Source: Sulfurovum sp. (GTDB lineage: Bacteria; Campylobacterota; Campylobacteria; Campylobacterales; Sulfurovaceae). From it: a DNA stretch of 42,214 nt. Below are positions 33,614-41,120 of this stretch, piece by piece. The position numbers were made by a program, and so were the translations under genes. The stretch is taken from contig JAMONG010000114.1 in the NCBI GenBank assembly GCA_027066595.1, positions 1 through 42,214 of the forward strand, written 5' to 3'. Each line of letters starts with the position of its first letter. Within the stretch, counting starts at the first letter, position 1. Below the pieces are notes generated by a model, which ran no database searches, was not told the origin of the DNA, and saw nothing but the letters and a program-made list of their open reading frames with translations.

Positions 33614-35098
33614 TTATCTAAACCTCTCCAACATCTCTTTGAGTTCTTTTTTATCTATAACTATAGATTTATCACCATTTTTCTTCGCATAAAGTTTACG
33701 TACCATCTCTTCTACTTCCTTACTCTCCCCTATATGCCCATAAAGTATTTTTAAGGCATCACTGTCTTTATAATATTTTGCTTTACCTTTAAACAGTTTT
33801 GGTAAAAACTGGACAAAATACATAGTTAAAATACCCAATATAAATGCCAGTGCTAACATCCACCATGCAGTAGTATTTACCTCTACTTCTTTAGTTATTA
33901 TTTCAGGTTCTTTTGTTGATTCTAATTTTGAAGTAGTCAATGCATTAGCTTGCATAGCCATAGGCACTTGTTGGCTTCCCTCTACTTTGATATCATACCC
34001 TTTCACTTCTACTGACTTTTTTTCTTTAGTCTTAGGGTTGTAAACACTTAACTCTCGTGTGGGTATTATAAAATCTGCATCGGAAATAAATGCAAAACTT
34101 TTAATATAAGTACTATAGATCTGACCATCTACAATTTTTGTTTCAGTTTTAGCTTCATCACTATAGACAGTTACCCCATCTATCTGATACTCAGGAAATT
34201 CAAACCCTTCTAAGCTTCCTTTTCCCTCTATCTTTAAAGTAAAATTTACTGGTTTATTTTTTTTGACTTCTTTTTTGTCAATACTTGTATCAATAGTAAA
34301 ATCTCCTATTAAATCTGACTCTTCATCTAAAGGAATAACTTCTATTGTAAGACTATTGGACATAGTCTGCATCCATTTTGTGGCATAACTGAGACCGAAG
34401 ATGTCTCTTCTACTTCTATCGGGTAACCCTATTTTTGCCTGTGCTGGGGCTATAGTAAAGTTACCTTCTTTTTGAGGGGTGACTATATACATTATTTCTT
34501 GTATTTGGTAATTACCTTTTGTATATGTTTTTTGTTCAGAGACATTTGTTGTGATGAAGTCAGATATATTTGGAGCTGAATACTGTACATCTTGTGATAA
34601 CCTTATACCCTCTTTTAATGCAAAATATACAGTTATAATAAATGGCTCTCCCATCATTACTTTTATTTTACTAGCCTGCATTCGTAAAGAAAAAATTTCA
34701 TCACCTTGTAAACTAACATTATGAGAATTGACAACCTTTATGTCAATAGCTTGTGTATGATAATCTTTCCCCCCTATATTTATTGTATATGCTGGGATAG
34801 TCATATTTTCTTCAGGTATGAATTGTATGATTTTTGTCACACTTTGCTCACTACTCATATTTCCATTTATAATACTTAAGTTTCTACTTTTACTCGTTGA
34901 AGTTCCAACGACTGGTGTATCTCCTACCTTTTGAATGTCCGTAAAAATAGCATTATCACCAATGGCTTTAATCCGTAATGTGACAGGATTTCCTTTAACA
35001 ACTTCTATAGAATCTACCATTGCTTTTACACTCGCAGCATACACAAATCCAAAACTTAAAAATATAACTATACACAATACTCTACCAAGGTTTAACAT
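33614..35098 (-). CDS. batD: BatD-like protein (oxygen-tolerance family)
   Basis: The 494-residue protein has a signal peptide (VLCIVIFLSFGFVYA), a long periplasmic region with beta-sandwich repeats (about 20-400), a membrane helix (WWMLALAFILGILTMYFV) and a cytoplasmic tail. This fits BatD, a membrane partner of the MoxR/VWA system. The longest frame starts at a GTG (35104), but AAGGAG abuts it and is correctly spaced for the ATG at 35098. It overlaps the TPR gene by 17 bases. Its molecular role is unproven; the family name comes from Bacteroides aerotolerance genes. Confidence 0.83.
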   Translation of the reverse strand: MLNLGRVLCIVIFLSFGFVYAASVKAMVDSIEVVKGNPVTLRIKAIGDNAIFTDIQKVGDTPVVGTSTSKSRNLSIINGNMSSEQSVTKIIQFIPEENMTIPAYTINIGGKDYHTQAIDIKVVNSHNVSLQGDEIFSLRMQASKIKVMMGEPFIITVYFALKEGIRLSQDVQYSAPNISDFITTNVSEQKTYTKGNYQIQEIMYIVTPQKEGNFTIAPAQAKIGLPDRSRRDIFGLSYATKWMQTMSNSLTIEVIPLDEESDLIGDFTIDTSIDKKEVKKNKPVNFTLKIEGKGSLEGFEFPEYQIDGVTVYSDEAKTETKIVDGQIYSTYIKSFAFISDADFIIPTRELSVYNPKTKEKKSVEVKGYDIKVEGSQQVPMAMQANALTTSKLESTKEPEIITKEVEVNTTAWWMLALAFILGILTMYFVQFLPKLFKGKAKYYKDSDALKILYGHIGESKEVEEMVRKLYAKKNGDKSIVIDKKELKEMLERFR

Positions 35099-35957
35099 TA
35101 TCACTCCTTTTTACTTTTTTACCGTCACCCATTTGATACATCATAGTAGGTGTTTTTCCTTTTTGCATCTTTTTCATAAGACGTTTTAATTCTTGGGCTT
35201 GAATCTTCTCTTCTTTGCTCATTTTTTGTTTTTCTTTTGAAGAAGCGGAAGATTTATCACCTTTTTTGTCTTTAGGTTTTTTATCTTTCTGTTTACTTTC
35301 ATTTTTCTTTTTTTCACCTTTTTTTTGCTTCTCATCTTTTTTCTTATCTTGCTCTTTGTTCTCTTTGTTTTTTTCGTCTTTTTTATCTTTATTTTTCTTA
35401 TCGTCTTTCTTTTTTTGTTCTTGTTTCTTTTTGTCATCTTTCTTTTGCTTATTTTCTTTTTTCTTATCTTGGTCTTTGTTCTCTTTATTTTTTTCGTCTT
35501 TTTTATCTTTATTTTTCTTATCGTCTTTCTTTTTTTGTTCGTCTTTTTTCTTCTGCTCTTCTTTTTGCTTTTGTTTTTTTGCAAGTTCTAAATTATGTTT
35601 TGTATCTTCATCTTCTTTTATTTTAAGTGCTTTTTCATAATTCTCAATGGCTTTATCTAATTCTTTTTTTTGAAAATAACTATTGCCAATATTGTGTAGT
35701 TTTTTGGCTTCATCAATACCTTTTGCTTTTTTATATGCCTCTATTGCTTCATCATACCTTTTATTCTTATACAATGCATTACCAATGTTATACTCTTTTT
35801 GAGGACTTTTACTTTCTAAAGTATTTAAAAGTACAGCACTCTTCCCATACTCTTTAGCTTCATACGCTTTAGTTGCTTTTTCTATGGTTTTAAAATCAGT
35901 CAACCCTGCATAAAGTAAAGCATGTGTGCTTAGTAACATGAAAATTATTTTATTCAT
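35082..35957 (-). CDS. TPR protein with lysine-rich repeat tail (BatE/BatC-like)
   Basis: The 291-residue protein has a signal peptide (IIFMLLSTHALLYAG), then TPR repeats at about residues 25-115 (patterns EYNIGNALYKNKRYDEAIEAY and NIGNSYFQKKELDKAIENY). A long Lys/Asp/Glu/Gln region (about 118-235) made almost only of K, D, E, N and Q follows. A 20-residue block (starting KKKDDKKNKDKK) occurs twice, 40 residues apart. TPR proteins occupy this position in Bat operons. It overlaps batB by 4 bases and batD by 17. The charged tail may bind a partner or cell-surface polymer; this is inference. Confidence 0.8.
   Translation of the reverse strand: MNKIIFMLLSTHALLYAGLTDFKTIEKATKAYEAKEYGKSAVLLNTLESKSPQKEYNIGNALYKNKRYDEAIEAYKKAKGIDEAKKLHNIGNSYFQKKELDKAIENYEKALKIKEDEDTKHNLELAKKQKQKEEQKKKDEQKKKDDKKNKDKKDEKNKENKDQDKKKENKQKKDDKKKQEQKKKDDKKNKDKKDEKNKENKEQDKKKDEKQKKGEKKKNESKQKDKKPKDKKGDKSSASSKEKQKMSKEEKIQAQELKRLMKKMQKGKTPTMMYQMGDGKKVKRSDNVKPW
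35341..35580. repeat. 120-bp tandem duplication in the lysine-rich tail
   Basis: Bases 35341-35420 and 35461-35540 agree at 78 of 80 positions, a period of 120 bp (40 codons). The neighbouring bases are also similar. The unit lies within the reading frame, so copy-number change would keep the frame and alter tail length. Confidence 0.85.
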
Positions 35958-36925
35958 ACTTCTCTCCTTTTAGGTAGTGAAGAAAATGCAATAAGTAAGA
36001 ACAATAAAGCAAGCCCCAAAGGATAGTAAAAATACTCCACACGCTCTTTAACTGTTACTTCACCTTGTTGCTGATTTTTATATTTATTTTTAATAATAGC
36101 GACCAACTTAGTGATGTCTTCCTTACCTGTACTCGCTATAACATAGTCACCACCATTTCTTTTTGCCACTTCACCTAAGGCATCATGACGCTGTGTTATA
36201 GCAATGGTACCTTCTTTTGTCGTTAAAGGGTTTCCATTTTCATCTATAACAGGGGCACCTTTTTGTGTACCTATAAGTACTACATAGAGGTCTATATTAT
36301 TTTCTTTTAAGATATCTTTAAAACCACTGATGGCTTCTTCATCTCCTCCATCAGAAAATAGCACAAGAATTTTTGGTGTTTTCTTCTCTAAAAGTGCTGC
36401 TACTTGTTCACCTAGTGCCAAAAAGTCTGTTGACCCCATGGAAATATAAGAATCATCTACACCCGCTACCATCATTTTAAGTGTCTCTTTGTCAGTAGTG
36501 AAAGGTGCTAAAACAAAAGGACTATAGGCAAATGCCACTACACCTATCTCATCTGCTGGCATAGCATCAAAAAGTACTTCCATTTTCTTTTTTGCAAATT
36601 CTAGACGATTTGGATACACATCTTTACTTCGCATAGAACCAGAAATATCAAAAGCAGTAAGCAAAGTAAGTCCTTGTACTTCTACTTTCTTATCCCCTTT
36701 TTCTATCACTGGGCGTGCCATAGCCACTATCATCAAAAACAGTGCTATAAACATAAGTATATTACGTACAACCATAGGCATACTCTCATCTGCAGCAGAA
36801 AGTCGTTTAAGTACTTTTTCATCAAAGACGCGAGAGAGTCTCTCTTTGTTGGTACTAATCAAAAAGGCAAAGAGTACAAAAGGCACTATCATTGCCCAAA
36901 AAAACTGAGGATTTACAAAACTCAT
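35954..36925 (-). CDS. batB: BatB-type von Willebrand factor A membrane protein
   Basis: The 323-residue protein has two N-terminal membrane helices (about 7-23 and 52-69), a VWA domain with an intact MIDAS motif DISGS (D93, S95, S97), and a C-terminal helix (about 300-317). The VWA face lies between the helices, probably in the periplasm or cytoplasmic rim as in other Bat proteins. It probably binds a partner through a metal ion and may be remodelled by MoxR. It starts immediately after batA and overlaps the TPR gene by 4 bases. Confidence 0.88.
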   Translation of the reverse strand: MSFVNPQFFWAMIVPFVLFAFLISTNKERLSRVFDEKVLKRLSAADESMPMVVRNILMFIALFLMIVAMARPVIEKGDKKVEVQGLTLLTAFDISGSMRSKDVYPNRLEFAKKKMEVLFDAMPADEIGVVAFAYSPFVLAPFTTDKETLKMMVAGVDDSYISMGSTDFLALGEQVAALLEKKTPKILVLFSDGGDEEAISGFKDILKENNIDLYVVLIGTQKGAPVIDENGNPLTTKEGTIAITQRHDALGEVAKRNGGDYVIASTGKEDITKLVAIIKNKYKNQQQGEVTVKERVEYFYYPLGLALLFLLIAFSSLPKRREV

Positions 36926-37843
36926 CTATATCCCCCTTGAATTTCTAAAATAAATAAACAATAACAATGACAAAATAGCTATAAACAAAGGATATGTATA
37001 CAAGTACGTATGCTGTACTACTTTTTTATCATCTATCTTTGTGGCTTCGAGTTTGTCTATTTCTTCATAGATCTTTTCTAAGGTGCTTGCATCACGTGCA
37101 CCATATGCTTCCCCATGCCCAGCATCTGCTAGTGCTTTAAGATAAGCACCATTATAGTCACGTGCATCACCTATCCCTATAGTATAAAGCTTTATATCAC
37201 GTTTGGCTATAAGGTTCTTCACATCTTCAAAAGGAATTTTAGACATATTATCTACACCATCAGTAAGCAATATGGCTATTTTAGACTTTGCCTTACTTTT
37301 TGAAAGTAAGTTATACGCCTGAACTATGGCATCATTTATCGCTGTACGTTTCCCCGCTACTCCCATTTTTTGCATACGTGTAATATCTGTTAAAAATTTC
37401 TTTTCAAATGTTAAAGGTGAAGCAATAAAAGCAATATCAGCAAAAGTTACCATGCCTATACGGTCATTTTCACGTTTTTGTATAAAGTCTCCTACCACCT
37501 CTTTGACCACATCAAATTTATTACGCCATAAATCCTGAGGATCAAACCCACGTTGACGCATAGAATCACTAGAATCCATAATCAGCACAATATCACGTCC
37601 CTCTTTTTTTGTATTTGAAAAAGATTTTGTTATGACAGGAGAAGCCAAGGCAATCACAGCTGAGAGTATACCCAGCCATTTGAGTACATCAATCCAAGAA
37701 AAAATTTGTACATTTTTTTTCATCAATACATTTACATGAGGGAAAAAAATAGCACGACTACGCTCTTTACAGAACTTAGCACACACAATGAATGCCAATA
37801 TCAATACCAACATATATGGATATTCAAAATTAAATCCGTTCAT
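36926..37843 (-). CDS. batA: BatA-type von Willebrand factor A membrane protein
   Basis: The 305-residue paralogue of BatB has helices at about residues 9-24 and 52-72, a VWA domain with MIDAS motif DSSDS (D90, S92, S94), an acidic LTDGVDNMS strand near the middle, and a C-terminal helix (about 281-297). Tandem VWA genes of this size next to moxR and a DUF58 gene define the Bat operon. It overlaps the DUF4381-like gene by 14 bases and ends directly before batB. Confidence 0.88.
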   Translation of the reverse strand: MNGFNFEYPYMLVLILAFIVCAKFCKERSRAIFFPHVNVLMKKNVQIFSWIDVLKWLGILSAVIALASPVITKSFSNTKKEGRDIVLIMDSSDSMRQRGFDPQDLWRNKFDVVKEVVGDFIQKRENDRIGMVTFADIAFIASPLTFEKKFLTDITRMQKMGVAGKRTAINDAIVQAYNLLSKSKAKSKIAILLTDGVDNMSKIPFEDVKNLIAKRDIKLYTIGIGDARDYNGAYLKALADAGHGEAYGARDASTLEKIYEEIDKLEATKIDDKKVVQHTYLYTYPLFIAILSLLLFIYFRNSRGI

Positions 37844-38237
37844 CTGCTACCTGCACATATAAATTAAATTGTTTTTTTGTCTCTTCGTCTATTTTGTCTA
37901 CTTCTTTTTTATATTTATATTTTTCTAACATAGGTTCAAGCTGAGAAAATAACTCTTTTTTTCTCTCATCTGTTGCCAATAGTCTTGCATAATGTGTAGC
38001 ATCATATGCTGATTTTTTACTCTCTTTCCAGTCTATATTTTTTAATGCCTGAAGGTAGCCTTTAGCAAGATTTATCTTCCTATTTTCCCACACTCTTTTA
38101 AGTATAAAAAATATAATACCAAACACTAATAACCAAACAAAAATAATAAGTCCCCAATAGATGTAATATGAGCTATCTGGTATCTCTAACAATGGTTTGA
38201 TATCACGTAATTGTGCTGTTAAATTTTCTTCATTCAT
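37830..38237 (-). CDS. DUF4381-like small membrane protein of the bat operon
   Basis: The 135-residue protein has a short N-terminal stretch (LRDIKPLLEIPDSS), a single membrane helix (about 27-47) and a basic, helical cytoplasmic tail. Size, topology and position between the DUF58 and batA genes match DUF4381 proteins of MoxR/Bat clusters. I see no catalytic motif. It lies 10 bases after the DUF58 gene and overlaps batA by 14 bases. Confidence 0.7.
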   Translation of the reverse strand: MNEENLTAQLRDIKPLLEIPDSSYYIYWGLIIFVWLLVFGIIFFILKRVWENRKINLAKGYLQALKNIDWKESKKSAYDATHYARLLATDERKKELFSQLEPMLEKYKYKKEVDKIDEETKKQFNLYVQVADERI

Positions 38238-38247
38238 CTCTATTTCC

Positions 38248-39075
38248 TTAACGCATGGCTTTCATTAGTTTTATAGTTGGTTCTTCATGTGTATAAATTT
38301 TTGTAAAACGTACACCCTGCTTTTTAAACTGCTTATAAAGCTTTTCATCATTCTCATGGAGTGCTCTTTTATAATTTTTAAAAGTACCTGCATCAATATC
38401 ACCTTCAAAACTCTGTTTCGTTTCCATATCTATAAGCCTAAGATAACCAAGTTCACTTGGATTTTCCTCAAACTTATCTCGTACTATGACAGCAAAAACA
38501 TCATGTTTTTTAGCCAATAATTTTAAGTCTATTTCTCCCACAAAATCAGAAATGATAAAAAGTAATGCTTTCTTTTTAAGTCTGCTAATTAATGTTTCTA
38601 CCAAAGCCTTATAATTTGCCTCTTTTCCTAAAGAAATAAACTCTGTTACATCTTCTACTGCTTTATGTACCGAAAAAATCTTTTTACTTGCTTTTGAAAA
38701 ACTATACATTTTGTCTGCATAAATCATATGAGAAAATAAATCTGCATTTTTCACTGCTGAAAAACCTAAAGTGGCTACAACTTCAGCCATAATGTCAGAC
38801 TTTTGTTTCACTGTCCCAAAGTAAGTTGACCCCGAAAGCATAGAAACCACTACTACATTTAACTCACGTTCCTCTTTATAGACCTTCACAAAAGGTTTAC
38901 CTAGTTTTGCAGTGGTCTTCCAATCAATCTTACGAATGTCATCACCATACACATACTCACGAAGTTCTGCAAATTCAAATCCCTCACCTTGAAAAAGTGA
39001 AGCATTGTTTCCAAGCATATCTCCATAAACTTGTTTTTTGGTTTTTAAAATGATTTTTTTTACTTCTTTATTCAT
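38248..39075 (-). CDS. DUF58 protein of the MoxR/Bat cluster
   Basis: The 275-residue protein carries the DUF58 core YVYGDDIRKIDWKTTAKLGKP near residue 38-58, followed by a VWA-like fold (VVVSMLSGS, LLFIISDFVGEIDL). No membrane helix is seen, so it is probably cytoplasmic. DUF58 proteins nearly always accompany MoxR ATPases and are thought to act as their adaptor or substrate. It follows moxR after an 84-base gap that contains two hairpins. Confidence 0.88.
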   Translation of the reverse strand: MNKEVKKIILKTKKQVYGDMLGNNASLFQGEGFEFAELREYVYGDDIRKIDWKTTAKLGKPFVKVYKEERELNVVVVSMLSGSTYFGTVKQKSDIMAEVVATLGFSAVKNADLFSHMIYADKMYSFSKASKKIFSVHKAVEDVTEFISLGKEANYKALVETLISRLKKKALLFIISDFVGEIDLKLLAKKHDVFAVIVRDKFEENPSELGYLRLIDMETKQSFEGDIDAGTFKNYKRALHENDEKLYKQFKKQGVRFTKIYTHEEPTIKLMKAMR

Positions 39076-39085
39076 TTTACCTCTC

Positions 39086-39152
39086 GTAGGTGTTGTAATA
39101 TTACAACACCTTTTATTTTTTTATTTGGTGTTGTCAAGGGACAACACCCTAC
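39086..39152. repeat. REPIN-like pair of palindromes between moxR and the DUF58 gene
   Basis: Two related hairpins face each other: 39089-39110 (GGTGTTGT-AATATT-ACAACACC) and 39127-39148 (GGTGTTGTC-AAGG-GACAACACC). Both are flanked by GTAG at the outer end (39086 and, inverted, 39152). Two REP-like units in inverted orientation match the build of a REPIN or small MITE. It lies inside an operon, where such hairpins often affect mRNA decay. A T-rich run between the hairpins would suit a terminator only on the plus strand. Confidence 0.7.
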
Positions 39153-39159
39153 AATTTTT

Positions 39160-40116
39160 CTATGGAATCGGTACAGCCGAAAGAATTTTTTCTATAATCT
39201 CATCGGTAGTCATATCTTCAGCCTGTGCTTCATAAGAGAGTATAATACGATGACGCAATATTTCTTTGGCAATATACGCTATTTCCAATGGTGAGACATA
39301 ATCTTGTCCCTTTAAGTATGCGATGGCACGACTCGCCTTATACATATCTATACTTGCTCTTGGGCTCGCCCCAAATTCTATATAGGCTTCAAGTTCTTCT
39401 AAACCATAGGCTTTAGGATCACGAGTAGCAGAAACAAGTTCTATGATGTACTTTTCTATCTCTTCATCTATATGTACCGCCAAAGCCTCTTCTCTTATCT
39501 TATTAAGGTCTTCTAGCGTAGCTACTTGTTCTATGGTTCCAAAACTATTGTTTGCTACACGACGAGCGATTTCAAGTTCTTCTTCTTTGGTGTTATAACC
39601 CACAACCAGTTTCATCATAAACCTGTCTAATTGTGCTTCTGGAAGCTCATATGCTCCTTCTTGCTCTACAGGGTTTTGTGTTGCCATTACTAGAAATGGC
39701 AAGTCTATTTTAAATGTCTCATCCCCTATAGTAACCTGACGCTCTTGCATCACTTCAAGAAGGGCTGATTGTACTTTAGCAGGTGCTCTATTTATTTCAT
39801 CTGCTAATAATAAATTTGTAAATATAGGCCCCTGTTTTATTTTAAAGGTATTGTTAGAGGGGTCATAAATTTCAGTTCCTATAATATCTGAGGGAAGTAA
39901 ATCTGGGGTAAATTGTACACGTTTAAAGTCAAGACCTAATGTCTTAGCTAATGCATTGACTGCAGTGGTCTTTGCAAGTCCTGGCACACCCTCAAGTAAT
40001 ATATGTCCTCGACAAAGAAGCCCTGCTAACAGACCTTCAACCATTTTATCTTGCCCTACAAGGACTTTAGATATTTCTGTTTTTATATTTGTAATAATTT
40101 GATTTTGTTGGCTCAA
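39160..40116 (-). CDS. moxR: MoxR-family AAA+ ATPase
   Basis: MoxR ATPases are chaperone-like AAA+ machines that activate VWA-domain partners. The 318-residue protein has Walker A GVPGLAKT (43-50), Walker B in LLLADEINRAPAKVQSALLEVMQE, sensor motif ATQNPVEQEG, the arginine-finger region PEAQLDRFMM, and the C-terminal lid with GASPRASIDM. The start is TTG at 40116, with AGGAG upstream inside an inverted repeat that could block it. It leads the moxR-DUF58-DUF4381-batA-batB-TPR-batD-DUF389 string. Confidence 0.93.
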   Translation of the reverse strand: MSQQNQIITNIKTEISKVLVGQDKMVEGLLAGLLCRGHILLEGVPGLAKTTAVNALAKTLGLDFKRVQFTPDLLPSDIIGTEIYDPSNNTFKIKQGPIFTNLLLADEINRAPAKVQSALLEVMQERQVTIGDETFKIDLPFLVMATQNPVEQEGAYELPEAQLDRFMMKLVVGYNTKEEELEIARRVANNSFGTIEQVATLEDLNKIREEALAVHIDEEIEKYIIELVSATRDPKAYGLEELEAYIEFGASPRASIDMYKASRAIAYLKGQDYVSPLEIAYIAKEILRHRIILSYEAQAEDMTTDEIIEKILSAVPIP

Positions 40117-40120
40117 GTCT

Positions 40121-40147
40121 TTCTCCTAAATTAAGTGATTAGGAGAA
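40121..40147 (-). promoter_or_regulatory. Hairpin covering the moxR ribosome-binding site
   Basis: On the minus strand TTCTCCTAA and TTAGGAGAA form a perfect 9-bp stem with a 9-base loop. The 3' arm contains the AGGAG that serves the moxR TTG start a few bases on. Folding would hide the ribosome-binding site, so this may control the operon at translation. Confidence 0.5.
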
Positions 40148-40182
40148 TTTTACTTGATTGAAGTTAATAGAAGTTTAATATA

Positions 40183-40794
40183 TTAAAAGTCGTAAGTAAC
40201 CCCAAGAGTAAAACTATCTACCTTAGAGGCATACTTACCTTCAGGCTTTGTAGTTTCTTTGTCTATATATCTTACTGCATCGATAAAAACTGACCAATTA
40301 TCACTAAAGTCATAGTCTAAACCTGCACCAAAACTAAAGTCGCTTTGTGTGGTCGTATCATTGCTAATACCATTAAATGCCACTTCATTCTCAAAGCTTA
40401 TTTTACTCTGTGCATATCCAGCAAGTCCATAGACTGTAACTGTATCATTTATTGGATATTGTGGTTTAAGGTACAGTCCCATACTATAGTCATGTCCTAA
40501 CTGATCTGATTCACTTATACCATACGTTCCTCTAGCTTCTACACCTAAGTACTTCATAAAGTTATACCCTAATTTTACAACGGCACTATAGGCTGTATCT
40601 GGTCCATACAGATAGCTACTTATGCTATCTATCCCTATACCTCCACCTATATAAAAGTTAGAAGAAGTTGGTGTTAACATTGTGGGTACGACAGCTACAG
40701 GTACATCTTGAGGTACAATATTTTTACCCCCTCCTGCATAGAGTGAACTACCAAGCAATAATACTGCTAGGCTACATTTAATTGTTCTTTTCAT
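40183..40794 (-). CDS. Outer-membrane beta-barrel protein (OmpA/OMP_b-brl type)
   Basis: The 203-residue protein starts with a signal peptide (CSLAVLLLGSSLYAG) and continues with an eight-strand-like pattern (FYIGGGIGIDSI, FSFGAGLDYDFSDNW) ending in LGVTYDF, the usual C-terminal phenylalanine. The longest frame starts at 40878, but AGGAG eight bases before the ATG at 40794 and the signal peptide support this start. It overlaps the lipoprotein gene by 4 bases (ATGA), so the surface protein, lipoprotein and barrel genes are translationally coupled. Specific function is not known. Confidence 0.75.
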   Translation of the reverse strand: MKRTIKCSLAVLLLGSSLYAGGGKNIVPQDVPVAVVPTMLTPTSSNFYIGGGIGIDSISSYLYGPDTAYSAVVKLGYNFMKYLGVEARGTYGISESDQLGHDYSMGLYLKPQYPINDTVTVYGLAGYAQSKISFENEVAFNGISNDTTTQSDFSFGAGLDYDFSDNWSVFIDAVRYIDKETTKPEGKYASKVDSFTLGVTYDF

Positions 40795-41120
40795 GATTTT
40801 TCTCCTGCTACAGGTTGCTTGAGGACTGCTTGTCCTTGTAATGTACATACATACTCTTCCGAATTTTGATAATGCCATACTCTTAGTTGTGTATTCTCTG
40901 TCAATGGTCTTACGATACCACCTTGTTTTACAAGTGTTGCATCTTCTATATTACATCTATATTTACCGCTATTAGCATCAAGTGGTCCATGAGAGATTTC
41001 TACTTCACTTCCATGGTCTATCCCCCAGTTCTCACCTGAACCACCACACCCAATGAGTGTAAAAGCGGTCACTGTTACTAGAGCAAATGTTTTTGCCTGT
41101 TTAGCTATTCTCTTTTTCAT
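40791..41120 (-). CDS. Small lipoprotein coupled to the Ig-domain protein
   Basis: The 109-residue protein has a basic N-terminus, a hydrophobic stretch and a clear lipobox LIGC (cysteine at 25). The mature part is about 85 residues with two cysteines (YRCN and YVCT) that could form a disulphide. I do not recognise the family. Its ATG shares a base with the stop of the large Ig-domain gene (TAATG), and it overlaps the barrel gene by 4 bases, suggesting the three are made together and may act at the outer membrane as a unit. Confidence 0.72.
   Translation of the reverse strand: MKKRIAKQAKTFALVTVTAFTLIGCGGSGENWGIDHGSEVEISHGPLDANSGKYRCNIEDATLVKQGGIVRPLTENTQLRVWHYQNSEEYVCTLQGQAVLKQPVAGEKS

Noticed and set aside
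35215..35640. Long plus-strand frames rich in Phe/Ser/Leu
   Set aside because: They are antisense shadows of the Lys/Asp/Glu-rich TPR tail. The minus-strand frame has a signal peptide, TPR repeats and operon contacts.
39089..39126. Hairpin followed by a T-rich run read as a terminator
   Set aside because: It has the right shape only on the plus strand, where no gene ends. On the transcribed minus strand no T-run follows, so I list it as part of a repeat element.
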